Below, piece after piece: positions 16,925 to 25,395 of a stretch of 64,000 bases of DNA. The stretch spans positions 538,695 to 602,694 of the forward strand of contig NZ_LMHY01000012.1 in the NCBI RefSeq assembly GCF_001429045.1, written 5' to 3'. Numbering within the stretch: the stretch's first letter is position 1; each line of letters opens with the position of its first letter. Below the pieces are notes generated by a model. It made no database searches. It saw only the letters and a program-made list of their open reading frames with translations, and was not told the DNA's origin. The translations under genes and the position numbers were made by a program. This DNA comes from Pseudomonas sp. Root71. Lineage in GTDB: Bacteria > Pseudomonadota > Gammaproteobacteria > Pseudomonadales > Pseudomonadaceae.

Positions 16925-17710
16925 TTATTTACCCCCAGGCACCGCCAGCCACTGGCGCAGGATCTTCTGGTAGTTGCCTGTTGCCTTGGCCAGGTGCAGC
17001 CACTGATCGACGTACAGCTTCCAGGTGATGTCGTCGCGGGGCAGCAGGTAGGCTTTTTCGCCGTATTGCATGTAGTGCGTGGGGTTGACCGCGCACAGGC
17101 CCGGCTTGAGCTTCTGCTGGTACAGCGCCTCCGAGGCGTCGGTGATCATCACGTCGGCTTTTTTATCCAGCAATTCCTGAAAGATGCTCACGTTGTCGCG
17201 CAGTTGCAATTGCGCCTTGGGCAGGTAGGCGTGGACGAAGGCTTCGTTGGTGCCGCCGGCGGGTTCGACCAGGCGAACCGAGGGTTGGTTGATCTGTTCG
17301 ACGGTCTGGTACAGCGCCTGGTCTTCGCAGCGCACCAGGGGGATTTTGCCGTCGACGTCGAGGATGCTGCTGAAGAAGGCTTTTTTCTGCCGTTCCAGGG
17401 TGACCGAGATGCCGCCCATGGCGATGTCGCACTTGCCGGCGAGCATGTCGGGCATCAGGGTTTTCCAGGTGGTGGGCACCCACTCGACCTTGACGCCAAG
17501 GCTGTCGGCCAGGGCGCGGGCCATGGCGATGTCGATGCCGGAATATTCGCCGTCCTCGGCTTTGAGGGTGTAGGGCTTGTAGTCGCCGGTGGTGCAGACG
17601 CGCAGTTGTCCCTGTTGCATGACGCTGTCCAGGTGCGAAGGTTCTGCCAGGGCGCCAAGGGAGAGTGCGAGCAAGCCGCCGAGCATCATTGCTCTTTTGA
17701 TGTTTTTCAT
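16925..17710 (-). CDS. pheC: Periplasmic cyclohexadienyl dehydratase (PheC)
   Basis: Enzyme of phenylalanine synthesis that dehydrates and decarboxylates prephenate or arogenate; in Pseudomonas it is exported to the periplasm. The 261-aa protein has a signal peptide (MKNIKRAMMLGGLLALSLGALAEP) and the family-3 solute-binding fold shared by PheC: QLRVCTTGDYKPYT, GIDIAMARALADSLG, AGKCDIAMGGISVTLERQKKAFFS and DVMITDASEALYQQK. GGISVTLERQ and the trailing catalytic region separate it from ordinary amino-acid binding proteins. There are no transport genes beside it, which also argues for the enzyme. It is a single gene. An amino-acid-binding protein is the alternative, but less likely. Confidence 0.85.
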   Translation of the reverse strand: MKNIKRAMMLGGLLALSLGALAEPSHLDSVMQQGQLRVCTTGDYKPYTLKAEDGEYSGIDIAMARALADSLGVKVEWVPTTWKTLMPDMLAGKCDIAMGGISVTLERQKKAFFSSILDVDGKIPLVRCEDQALYQTVEQINQPSVRLVEPAGGTNEAFVHAYLPKAQLQLRDNVSIFQELLDKKADVMITDASEALYQQKLKPGLCAVNPTHYMQYGEKAYLLPRDDITWKLYVDQWLHLAKATGNYQKILRQWLAVPGGK

Positions 17711-18076
17711 TGTTATCGGGCTTTTGTGCTGGAGTGGTATTGAAGCGGGGAGTGTAGTGAAGTTTTCATGGGTGTGAAAAATCCGGTTCGGGAAGATGTC
17801 GTTTTTTAGTTAACCCATCGGACTACGCTCGCACGCGAAAAAACCACACACACAGCGGGCCTCCACTGCGCAAAAAAAATACTTCTTGTAACTACCGTTG
17901 TAGGAAATGGGTTGTTGGTTATTGCGAAAATTCCTATTCGTTCATTTGGCTATGCCAGTGTATTGCTTTCAGCACGCACTCCACCGTCTTATTCGTCGTC
18001 GTCCAATCTTCTCTTTGCTCAGCACTTCTGCCGAGAGGGAAGGCAACTCAAACCGATGACGATAAGGAAGTGGCAA
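17711..18076. promoter_or_regulatory. Divergent intergenic region, pheC / effector cassette
   Basis: About 365 bases between two divergent starts, so both promoters must lie here. An open frame extends upstream of 18077 but has no protein-like features. I see no clear operator or terminator. Confidence 0.4.
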
Positions 18077-18574
18077 ATGAATGCACCTGTGCACCCCTTG
18101 TATACCAACGAAGTTTCTCCTGAATTTCTCCGCAGTCTTGACGCCCCAAATTTCACTGAAGAGCGACTTGCGCACTTTTGCGACGAAGCTTTGGCAGTTG
18201 TTCGCCAGGGGCAGGCATACATGGAAGCTCATCCCGCTCAGGCCATTTACCGAATCGCGACTGAGGGCAGTCAAACCCGCGATGGCGGGGTGATCAAGCA
18301 GGGAGTTGCTCACCTGGAGTTCACATTAGAGAGCGGCCAGAAAGTACGGGCGGCACAGAAAGGCGACTACGTCGTGTACGCCGATGGGCGTACGGCGCAG
18401 ATCGTCACGGGCGCGGGACAAGGAAATAGCGATGTGGCGCTGGTCGGCAGTCGTCTTTGCAATGGAGACGAGATCATCAACACCTTGCAAGGCGGTTGTT
18501 TGTTGGTGGGACGTGAAGGTGTAGCGATGGCCGAGGATTTTCTGCCCTCCATCAAGCAGGAAGAACATCAATGA
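18077..18574 (+). CDS. PAAR-like protein, first gene of a T6SS-type effector cassette
   Basis: A 165-aa soluble protein. The second half is beta-rich with a pattern seen in PAAR-like domains of Pseudomonas effectors: GQKVRAAQKGDYVVYADGRTAQIVTGAG, then DVALVGSRLCNGDEIINTLQGG. The first half (LYTNEVSPEFLRSLDAPNFTEERLAHFCDEALAVVRQG) is helical and may be an adaptor. I chose the ATG at 18077 because AAGGAAG lies upstream; the frame is open much further. Its stop overlaps the ATG of the PAAR effector gene by four bases (ATGA), so the two are co-translated and probably act together in loading or tipping the secretion spike. The family link is tentative. Confidence 0.6.
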   Translation: MNAPVHPLYTNEVSPEFLRSLDAPNFTEERLAHFCDEALAVVRQGQAYMEAHPAQAIYRIATEGSQTRDGGVIKQGVAHLEFTLESGQKVRAAQKGDYVVYADGRTAQIVTGAGQGNSDVALVGSRLCNGDEIINTLQGGCLLVGREGVAMAEDFLPSIKQEEHQ

Positions 18575-19983
18575 ACGAGGGACATTTCATTGGTCTGGAT
18601 GACAAGACTACCTGTGGTGGCAAAGTCCTGGATGGTCATACCGGCGTCATGATGTTCGGTATCGCCCATGCCCGCGAAGGTGATCGAGTCAGCTGTGGCA
18701 AGGATGGCAAGACTTACAAGATCGTGGGTGGCATTTCGTACATGATCAGTCATGGCAAAGCCTTGGCGGGCACGCTGGACAGTCATAGCGATTGCCCCTG
18801 CAAAGCCCGGCTGATCCCTTCGATGGTCACGGCGACCTATCGCAGCGCCAATTCTGCACCGCGAACGGGCAGGAGCGTTGTGCAACCCGTTTCCAGTGCG
18901 GCAACCAGTCAACCGGCCGCGCCACGCCAGCCTGGTTTCGCCCCTTCGAACCCTCCAGCGCCTGCGATATTCGCCCGCGCGGAACCTCAAGAACCGGGCT
19001 TCTATGTGGTGCCCAAAAGCATGACCCGCGAGGCCATGGAGGCCACACTGTTCGCCACACCCGATGCCGTCGTGATGCGCAAGTTTCGAGCGCTCAATCC
19101 TGAGCGAGGCGATATCAAGGCCGGTTCGCTGATCGTGCTCGGCGACCCGAACAACCACTCCTGCACCTATCAGGAAGCGCAACTGATGCAGGCCGCGCAG
19201 CAGGTCAAGTTGGCCCTCGATCCCCTGACGCCGGACGAAGCCGAATTCATGTTCCGCCACGGTGCTGAAATCGCCAGTTTTACCGGCCGTACCTCGACCT
19301 GGCTTGGCGTCAGCGCGGTGGTGATGGAAAAACACCTGACCCGATTGCGCGACACCCTGCAAGCCATGGAGCGCCTGCATCAGGACAGCTATCGTCAGCA
19401 TGGCCACCTGCGGTCGCCGCAGTTCTTCGCCGAGCGCCAGCGGCTGCTCGCCCAACTCGATGCTCATCTGCTGAACTCCACTCGCCTGCGTGGCCAGACT
19501 ACCTTGGGCGATCACCCGAAGCTGAAGACGGCGCTCGGCATTTCCAGTCGCAGCCTGGTGCACCATTGGGACAAGGCCGGGGCGCCGGGGCAGATACCAG
19601 GGTATTCCACTCATGTGAATGCAATCAGTCGGGCTGCCAAGTACATGAGCACCGGTGGTTACATCGGGATTGGCATTGGCGGAGTTTCGTCGTTGCTGGC
19701 TATTCAGGAGGTTTGTGTTGGTGACTCTGGAACTGCGTGCGAGAAGGTCAGGTTTACGGAGGGAGGAAAGTTTGTTGGGTCCACCTTTGGTGGCGTTGCG
19801 GGTGCAGAGATAGGTAAATATGTCAGTGGACCTATCTGTCTGGCACTTGGAGTATCTACCGGAGTTGGAGGAGTTGTCTGCGTCGCGACCTTGATAGGTG
19901 CTGGAGCATGGGTGGGTACGACTTATATGGGGGATGGAGGTGAGTTAATGGGTGAAATTTTATACGAGAAAACCCATCCATGA
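18571..19983 (+). CDS. PAAR-domain T6SS effector with hydrophobic glycine-rich C-terminal toxin region
   Basis: A 470-aa putative type VI secretion effector. Residues 1-90 form a PAAR domain (DDKTTCGGKVLDG, AREGDRVSCGKDG, CPCKARLIP), which caps the VgrG spike. A Pro-rich linker leads to a LysM-like stretch (FYVVPKSMTREAMEATLF...FRALNPERGDIKAGSLIVLGDPNN). A helical middle follows, then a C terminus made of glycine-rich hydrophobic stretches (GGYIGIGIGGVSSLLA, GGKFVGSTFGGVAGAEIG, LALGVSTGVGGVVCVATLIGAGAWVG). Such segments suggest membrane insertion and pore formation. Its start overlaps the upstream gene (ATGA) and its stop overlaps the downstream membrane protein (ATGA), the classical effector-immunity arrangement. 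No T6SS structural genes are in the window, so it is an orphan cassette. The toxic activity is inference. Confidence 0.8.
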   Translation: MNEGHFIGLDDKTTCGGKVLDGHTGVMMFGIAHAREGDRVSCGKDGKTYKIVGGISYMISHGKALAGTLDSHSDCPCKARLIPSMVTATYRSANSAPRTGRSVVQPVSSAATSQPAAPRQPGFAPSNPPAPAIFARAEPQEPGFYVVPKSMTREAMEATLFATPDAVVMRKFRALNPERGDIKAGSLIVLGDPNNHSCTYQEAQLMQAAQQVKLALDPLTPDEAEFMFRHGAEIASFTGRTSTWLGVSAVVMEKHLTRLRDTLQAMERLHQDSYRQHGHLRSPQFFAERQRLLAQLDAHLLNSTRLRGQTTLGDHPKLKTALGISSRSLVHHWDKAGAPGQIPGYSTHVNAISRAAKYMSTGGYIGIGIGGVSSLLAIQEVCVGDSGTACEKVRFTEGGKFVGSTFGGVAGAEIGKYVSGPICLALGVSTGVGGVVCVATLIGAGAWVGTTYMGDGGELMGEILYEKTHP

Positions 19984-20369
19984 TGGGAAAGGGTTTTTGG
20001 ATGTCTTGGCTAGCTTTTTGGCTTCTAGCCGGTCCGATCTTGCTGGCCATTGCGAGCACTGCATACAGTCTGTACCTCAGATGGCGTTACCTTGATGCCA
20101 TGCTGGAGGCCTTAAAAAATAGTCGTTATGTCCACACCTGGGGGCCAGGTTTGCGGCAGCAGGGGTGGTTTGGGGGCCTCTTGCTAATAGCAAAAATCGC
20201 CGGGATGGTGACTATGCCAAGGGTTTCAATCCGCATTGGCGAGCTGGACCCCGAGGATATTAAAAACTTTCCCCCACATCTAAAGCGTCTTTTGAAAATC
20301 AAAGCGGTAATGCTGGTAGGCATTGCTGTTTGGGGATTCATTGCGTATGGGCTGATGAAGTTGGAGTGA
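19980..20369 (+). CDS. Putative immunity protein (membrane) for the PAAR effector
   Basis: A 129-aa integral membrane protein with hydrophobic segments at its N terminus (WLAFWLLAGPILLAIASTAYSLYL) and C terminus (AVMLVGIAVWGFIAYGLM) and a third in the middle (WFGGLLLIAKIAGMVTM). Its ATG overlaps the effector stop codon by four bases. Small membrane proteins coded directly after pore-forming effectors are their usual immunity partners, since the toxin acts in the membrane. No family is recognised, so the role rests on position and topology. Confidence 0.65.
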   Translation: MMGKGFWMSWLAFWLLAGPILLAIASTAYSLYLRWRYLDAMLEALKNSRYVHTWGPGLRQQGWFGGLLLIAKIAGMVTMPRVSIRIGELDPEDIKNFPPHLKRLLKIKAVMLVGIAVWGFIAYGLMKLE

Positions 20370-20375
20370 TATTTG

Positions 20376-20466
20376 GGGCTATCACCTCAAGCTTAAAACA
20401 GCCCTCGGCATTTCCCGTCATAGCCAAATGGACCTCTGTGACAAGGCCGGGACACTGGGCAAGATA
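20376..20466 (+). pseudogene. Orphan duplicate fragment of the effector gene
   Basis: These 91 bases align without gaps to 19506-19596 inside the effector gene. They encode HLKLKTALGISRHSQM...CDKAGTLGKI against HPKLKTALGISSRSLV...WDKAGAPGQI, followed at once by a stop. It is a diverged piece of a second effector copy left downstream of the immunity gene, as often found where effector C termini are exchanged by recombination. Confidence 0.75.
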
Positions 20467-20493
20467 AGTTAAAGCAGGACTGCGAAATTCGAA

Positions 20494-20517
20494 CGGCACC
20501 GGAAGGTGCCGTTTTTT
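20494..20517 (+). terminator. Rho-independent terminator of the effector cassette
   Basis: CGGCACC and GGTGCCG pair around a GGAA loop and are followed by six T. It closes the cassette that begins at 18077. Confidence 0.9.
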
Positions 20518-20553
20518 CACCGCTATGAAAAATCAACGCCCCCTAAAGATGGC

Positions 20554-21477
20554 TCACTCCATTTCCGGACTCAACGTCCCCAACCACGCCACCAACCCCA
20601 CAATCAAAAACGCCGCGGCCATTTCCACTACCACACTGCGCCGAAGCGCATGGGCTGCCACGCGATACTGGCCCTCCCGCAACGACCGCTCCAGCAAGGG
20701 GCCAAGATGAAAGCGGTTTAGCGCCGCCAACGCCAGCATCCCGGCAAACAACAGCACTTTGATCGCCAGCAGAACTCCGTACTGGCTGAGTAAAACCTCA
20801 TCGAGTTTCGGCCCGACGATGAACAGGTAGTTCACCACGCCCGTGACGGTGATGATCAGAACGACCAGCGCGCCGACAAGCTCAAATCGCCTGACTGCGC
20901 GAGCCAACAAGCGTATGTGTGCTTCGGTTTGCAGGGCCCGGGGTTGCGCCATCAACGCAAACGCCAGCAGCGCACCGAGCCAGGCGCCGGCGGCCAACAG
21001 GTGCAGGATGTCCGTTGTAAAGTGCCAGAAACGGCGGCTGCCTTCGTCCATGGCACCATGCCCGCTCCAGGCCAGGCTGGCGAGGGCGATGCCGCCGGCC
21101 GTGGCAGCGATCACCAGGCTGATGCCGGGGGCGCGAGGGTTGAGCATCAACGCCAAACCCGCGACTGCTAACGCAATCATCCGCACGGCCCAGGCCAACC
21201 CCATGTCTGTCTCGGACAGCATCATTTCGAGGTGAGGGCGCAACTCGGTGACGTCTGATTCGCCGCTCATGGCGCGGACCATCAGCACCATGCCGGCGAC
21301 GGACAGCAGTGCGCCGAGCCCGACTGTTGCCGTCGACAATCGGTGGAAGGGAAGCACTGTCCCGGATAGCCGTTCCTGTCCCTTGAGGCTGTAGAGCCCG
21401 AACAGCGCCACGCCAAACAACAGCATCAAATCCACATACAACACAAACCGCAGCACGACGTTGGCCGAGTCGCTCAT
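20554..21477 (-). CDS. copD: Copper resistance membrane protein CopD
   Basis: Inner-membrane protein of the copper resistance system, thought to take up or move copper together with the periplasmic carrier CopC. About eight hydrophobic segments run through its 307 aa. Conserved features include SGHGAMDEGSRRFWHFTTDILHLLAAGAWLGAL, with the histidines of the CopD family, and the LNRFHLGPLL block. It is the last gene of a copABCD-like operon on the minus strand; only three bases separate it from the copC stop. Confidence 0.9.
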   Translation of the reverse strand: MSDSANVVLRFVLYVDLMLLFGVALFGLYSLKGQERLSGTVLPFHRLSTATVGLGALLSVAGMVLMVRAMSGESDVTELRPHLEMMLSETDMGLAWAVRMIALAVAGLALMLNPRAPGISLVIAATAGGIALASLAWSGHGAMDEGSRRFWHFTTDILHLLAAGAWLGALLAFALMAQPRALQTEAHIRLLARAVRRFELVGALVVLIITVTGVVNYLFIVGPKLDEVLLSQYGVLLAIKVLLFAGMLALAALNRFHLGPLLERSLREGQYRVAAHALRRSVVVEMAAAFLIVGLVAWLGTLSPEME

Positions 21478-21480
21478 CGA

Positions 21481-21864
21481 TCATTTCACTTTGAAGGTGA
21501 CGTTGCCGGTGATCGGGTGGGTGTCCGACGACACCGCACGCCATTCGACCTTGTAGGTGCCGGCAGCCAGGGGGGCTGTCGGGGTGATGAACATGGTTTT
21601 TGGATCGCTGCCGCCGCTGACCTTGGCCTTGACCGGCATCGGGGCGTGGGCCATGCCGGCCATTTCGGTCATCAGCAGTTTGGCGCCGGAAAACTGGGTG
21701 ACGAGGTTTTCCGAAAAGTGCAGTTCGATCTTCTCGGGTGGCGCACCTTCCGCGCCATCCGCTGGGGTGGAGGCGAGCAGTTTGGGGTGTGCCTGAGCGA
21801 GGGTGCTCATGAGCAGGCCGCTGAGCAACGCGATAACGACGGCGGTGGGTTTGATGATGCGCAT
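21481..21864 (-). CDS. copC: Periplasmic copper-binding protein CopC
   Basis: A 127-aa exported beta-sandwich protein. The signal peptide (MRIIKPTAVVIALLSGLLMSTLAQA) precedes HPKLLASTPADGA, which carries the N-terminal histidine of the copper site. ELHFSENL, a Met-rich segment (MTEMAGMAHAPM) and the C-terminal SSDTHPITGNVTF follow, all typical of CopC. AAGGA lies upstream of the start. It sits between copB and copD, as in other pseudomonads. Confidence 0.93.
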   Translation of the reverse strand: MRIIKPTAVVIALLSGLLMSTLAQAHPKLLASTPADGAEGAPPEKIELHFSENLVTQFSGAKLLMTEMAGMAHAPMPVKAKVSGGSDPKTMFITPTAPLAAGTYKVEWRAVSSDTHPITGNVTFKVK

Positions 21865-21916
21865 GCAAGGTCCTTTACCGCTTGAAGCGGTTGTTGTTGA
21901 TTTTAGGTGAGTCTGT

Positions 21917-22804
21917 TCAGAACCACATCCGAATACCGAGCACCAGGCGGGTTTCGCTGCGGTCCTCGTCTTCGTCGTTGGCGTAGTCGGCGGTGTTGCC
22001 GTAGGTGCGGTTCCAGGTCACGCCGAGGTAGGGCGCGAATTCCCGGCGGATTTCGTAGCGCAGGCGCAAACCCGCCTCGGTGTTGGACAGCCCCGAGCCG
22101 ATGCCCCGTTGTGGATCGTTTTTGCCGTAGGCGTTGAGTTCGACGGTCGGCTGCAGGATCAGCCGATTGGTCAGCAGGATGTCGTAGTCGCCTTCCAGCC
22201 GCACGGCGCTCTGGCCGCCTTCGCCGATGAAGGCCGTGGCTTCGGCCTCGAAGTTGTACAGCGCCATGCCCTGCACGCCGAACGCGGCCCAGGTTTGCGG
22301 GGCGCCGGGTTTGAAGTCCTGGCGCACGCCGCTGACGACGTCCCACCACGGGGAAATGGCGTGGCCCCACAGGGCCTGGATTTCCGCGTCCTCGGTCACG
22401 CCGTTGGTGCGTTCGCCTTCGGAGCGCAGCCACAGGCGATCAATGTCGCCGCCGACCCAACCGGACAAATCCCAGGCCAGGGTGCTGCCGTCATCGGCGT
22501 CCTGCCATTCCAGTTTGTCGGCGAGGAAGAATGAATTGAGCGTGCTGTCATGTACGTGGTGGCCGGCGGGATCGGCATACACCGCCGCGCGATCGGCGTC
22601 GGTCAGCACCGGGATTGGCGTACGGCTTTCGCTGGGGGCGGCGGGCTGCATCTGGCCCTCGTCCATGGTTTGCATCTGATTGTCGTCCATGCCCTGCATC
22701 TGGCTGTGGTTCATCAGGCTGTGATCCATGCCTTGCATGTCATCGCTGGCGGCCATCGCCGTCGAGGTCGCGAGGGCCAAAAAAAACGGGGTGAATCGAA
22801 TCAT
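21917..22804 (-). CDS. copB: Outer-membrane copper resistance protein CopB
   Basis: Outer-membrane beta-barrel protein of 295 aa that binds or holds copper in the cop system. A signal peptide ([18 protein letters not shown]) is followed by a Met/His-rich copper-binding region ([21 protein letters not shown]...), then a barrel domain with alternating aromatic strands ending in a terminal phenylalanine (LGIRMWF), as expected for outer-membrane insertion. GAGGTG precedes the ATG at 22804; the longer open frame upstream overlaps copA and is not used. Confidence 0.92.
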   Translation of the reverse strand: MIRFTPFFLALATSTAMAASDDMQGMDHSLMNHSQMQGMDDNQMQTMDEGQMQPAAPSESRTPIPVLTDADRAAVYADPAGHHVHDSTLNSFFLADKLEWQDADDGSTLAWDLSGWVGGDIDRLWLRSEGERTNGVTEDAEIQALWGHAISPWWDVVSGVRQDFKPGAPQTWAAFGVQGMALYNFEAEATAFIGEGGQSAVRLEGDYDILLTNRLILQPTVELNAYGKNDPQRGIGSGLSNTEAGLRLRYEIRREFAPYLGVTWNRTYGNTADYANDEDEDRSETRLVLGIRMWF

Positions 22805-22814
22805 GGGGTGCACC

Positions 22815-24506
22815 TCATTCTTCCACGCGAACTTCACGGAACATGCCCATTTCCATGTGGTACAGGAGATGGCAGTGGTAGGCCCAGCGGCCGAGCGCAT
22901 CGGCAGTGACCCGATAGGTGCGCCGGGAGCCCGGTGGCATGTCGATGGTGTGTTTGCGCACCATGAACTGGCCGTTCTCGTCTTCGAGGTCGCTCCACAT
23001 GCCGTGCAGGTGGATGGGGTGCATCATCATTGTGTCGTTGACCAGCACGATCCGCAGCCGCTCGCCGTATTTGAGGCGCAGGGGCTCTGCATCGGAGAAC
23101 TTCACACCGTTGAACGACCAGGCGAATTTTTCCATGTGGCCGGTCAGGTGCAGCTCTATGGTGCGGCCGGGCTCGCGGCCGTCCGGGTCTTCGAAGGTGC
23201 TGCGCAGGTCGGAGTAGGTGAGCACGCGGCGCCCGTTGTTGCGCAGGCCCATGCCGGGATCGTCGAGTTTCGGTGAGGTGGACATGGCTTGCATGTCCAC
23301 CAGCGGGTTGTCGGTTTCCGAGGCCGGGTGGGACTGCATGCCGGGCATGTTGCTGTGATCCATGCCTGCCATGCTGCCGTGGTCCATGCCGCCCATGCCC
23401 ATGTCCTCCATGGTCACCAGGGGGCGCGGATCCAGTGGCGGCAGTGGCGCAACCTGTCCCGCTTTCAGCGCCAGGGTGCCCCGTGCGTAGCCGGTGCGAT
23501 CCATTGCCTGGGCGAACAGGGTGTAGGCCGCTTCGGTCGGCTCGACGATAACGTCGAAGGTTTCCGCCACGGCAATGCGAAACTCGTCGACGCTCACCGG
23601 TTTGACGTGCAGGCCATCGGCGGCGACCACGGTCATTTTCAGGCCGGGGATGCGCACGTCGAAGTAGCTCATGGCCGAGCCGTTGATGAAGCGCAGCCGC
23701 AGCTTTTCCCCCGGGCGGAACACCCCGGTCCAGTTCGAATCCGGCGCCTGGCCGTTCAACAGGTAGGTGTAAGTGGCGCCGCCGACGTCCGCCAGGTCGG
23801 TGGGGTTCATCTTCATCTCGGCCCACATCTTGCGGTCGGCGACGGTCGGCCCCCAGCCTTTTTCGCTGACGTCGTGGATGAAGTCGCCCACGGTGCGTTT
23901 GTTGAAGTTGTAGTAATCGGACTGTTTTTTCAGGGTCTTCATCAGGCCGACCGGGTCTTCATCGGTCCAGTCGCTGAGCATTACCACGTAGTCGCGGTCG
24001 TACTGGAACGGCTCCGGGTCCTTGGCGTCGATCACCAGCGGGCCGTAGACCCCGGATTGTTCCTGAACCCCCGAATGGCTGTGATACCAGTAGGTGCCGT
24101 TCTGGCGCACGGTGAACTGGTAGACGTACATGCCGCCCGGCTCGATGCCCTTGAAGCTCAGCCCCGGCACGCCGTCCATGTTCGCCGGCAGCAAGATGCC
24201 GTGCCAGTGAATGGAGGTGTTGTCCTTGAGTCTGTTGCGCACCCGCAGCGTCACCGTATCGCCTTCACGCCAGCGCAACAGCGGGCCGGGGATGCCGCCG
24301 TTGATGGTCATCGCGGTGCGCGGGCTGCCGGTGAAGTTGACCGGGGATTCACCGATGAACAGCTCGAAATCATTACCGGCCAGCACCTGGGGTTCGCCGG
24401 GGCTGCTGATCGCCCAGACCGGCGTGCGCCATAACCCGAGGCCGCCGAAGAGCCCGCCGATGGCCAGGCCTTTGACGAAGGTGCGTCTTGAAGTGTGGGA
24501 GTGCAT
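22815..24506 (-). CDS. copA: Multicopper oxidase CopA
   Basis: Periplasmic multicopper oxidase that binds copper and oxidises Cu(I). A twin-arginine signal ([13 protein letters not shown]) starts the 563-aa protein. Copper ligands are in HWHGILL and WYHSHSG (N-terminal cupredoxin) and in HPIHLHGMW and [13 protein letters not shown] (C-terminal cupredoxin). A Met-rich segment ([19 protein letters not shown]) between domains 2 and 3 is the known copper-loading loop of CopA. It leads the operon copABCD, with ten bases to copB. The usual copRS sensor-regulator genes are not adjacent. Confidence 0.95.
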   Translation of the reverse strand: MHSHTSRRTFVKGLAIGGLFGGLGLWRTPVWAISSPGEPQVLAGNDFELFIGESPVNFTGSPRTAMTINGGIPGPLLRWREGDTVTLRVRNRLKDNTSIHWHGILLPANMDGVPGLSFKGIEPGGMYVYQFTVRQNGTYWYHSHSGVQEQSGVYGPLVIDAKDPEPFQYDRDYVVMLSDWTDEDPVGLMKTLKKQSDYYNFNKRTVGDFIHDVSEKGWGPTVADRKMWAEMKMNPTDLADVGGATYTYLLNGQAPDSNWTGVFRPGEKLRLRFINGSAMSYFDVRIPGLKMTVVAADGLHVKPVSVDEFRIAVAETFDVIVEPTEAAYTLFAQAMDRTGYARGTLALKAGQVAPLPPLDPRPLVTMEDMGMGGMDHGSMAGMDHSNMPGMQSHPASETDNPLVDMQAMSTSPKLDDPGMGLRNNGRRVLTYSDLRSTFEDPDGREPGRTIELHLTGHMEKFAWSFNGVKFSDAEPLRLKYGERLRIVLVNDTMMMHPIHLHGMWSDLEDENGQFMVRKHTIDMPPGSRRTYRVTADALGRWAYHCHLLYHMEMGMFREVRVEE

Positions 24507-24585
24507 GCCGTGTGTTCCGCCCGTCAGCCTGTTGAACTTGTCGACTAGTCTAGCGGGCGGTGCTTTCAGCAGGCTGAGGCGAAGA

Positions 24586-25314
24586 TTACAGTTTTGACAG
24601 GTTGGGCGTCGTTTTCTGGCTTGAAGTGGACTTTTCCCTCGAGGCCACGGTGTCGCCGCCGCAGTTGATGTAGGACGACGACTTCAGCCAGCGTTGGTCC
24701 GGGTAGTAGGAAAACAGCAACTGCCCGTCCTTCATCGAATCAATCAGCCGGTGGGCAATCGCCGGTCTGACGGCGGGGCAACCCAGGCTGCGGCCGATAC
24801 GGCCATTGGCGCGGGCCAGCACCGGGCTGACATAGGGCGCGCCGTGAATGACGATGGCCCGGTCAAAGGCGTTGTCGTTGAAGCCGGGCTCCAGGCCTTC
24901 CATGCGCAACGAGTAACCGTTCTGGCCGAGGTAGCTTTGCTGGGTGCGGAACAGGCCGAGGCTGGTGGCGTGGCTTTCGTTGCGGTTGGAAAACAGCGTG
25001 GCCATGTTTTCACCGCTGTTGCGACCATGGGCGACGAGTTCGTGAAACAGCAACTTGCGCCGCTTAAGATCGAAGACCCACAGGCGTTGTTCGGTCGAGG
25101 GCAGGGAGTAATCGATCACCGCCAGTCGTTGGGCGGGGGCGACACCCTGGGCGCGGCTGCATTGGGTGGCGCGAACGGCCAGGGCAATCACTTTGGCGTC
25201 GGCGCCGGGTGCTGCTTTGACCAGCGCGTTTTCAAGCGAATCGGCGTAGGCTGACGTTACTGAAAGGCACGTCAGTAAAATGGCAAATAAAAGGCCAAAG
25301 CGGTTTAGCGCCAT
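24586..25314 (-). CDS. L,D-transpeptidase catalytic-domain family protein (YkuD_2 type)
   Basis: A 242-aa exported protein with a signal peptide (GLLFAILLTCLSVTSAYA). The catalytic part has VIHGAPYVS and then GRSLGCPAVRP, i.e. the HG...S-x-GCPA pattern in which the cysteine is the nucleophile of the YkuD_2 branch of murein L,D-transpeptidases. LGLFRTQQSYLGQNGYSLRMEGLEPGFNDNAFDRAIVIHG is conserved in that branch. The tail is Ser/Thr/Lys-rich and likely disordered. It is divergent from the larger L,D-transpeptidase at 25396 with only ~80 bases between. It should act on peptidoglycan in the periplasm; exact substrate is not known. Confidence 0.85.
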   Translation of the reverse strand: MALNRFGLLFAILLTCLSVTSAYADSLENALVKAAPGADAKVIALAVRATQCSRAQGVAPAQRLAVIDYSLPSTEQRLWVFDLKRRKLLFHELVAHGRNSGENMATLFSNRNESHATSLGLFRTQQSYLGQNGYSLRMEGLEPGFNDNAFDRAIVIHGAPYVSPVLARANGRIGRSLGCPAVRPAIAHRLIDSMKDGQLLFSYYPDQRWLKSSSYINCGGDTVASREKSTSSQKTTPNLSKL

Positions 25315-25395
25315 AGTCGGGTCTCATCATGATAATTTCGAGTCTAGCAGCGAGTGGAAAGCTAGCCGTTTGAAACGGAGGATTAAGGATTATCC

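Noticed and set aside
23289-24434. 381-codon plus-strand frame opposite copA
   Set aside because: Antisense shadow of copA with Val/His/Gly-rich composition.
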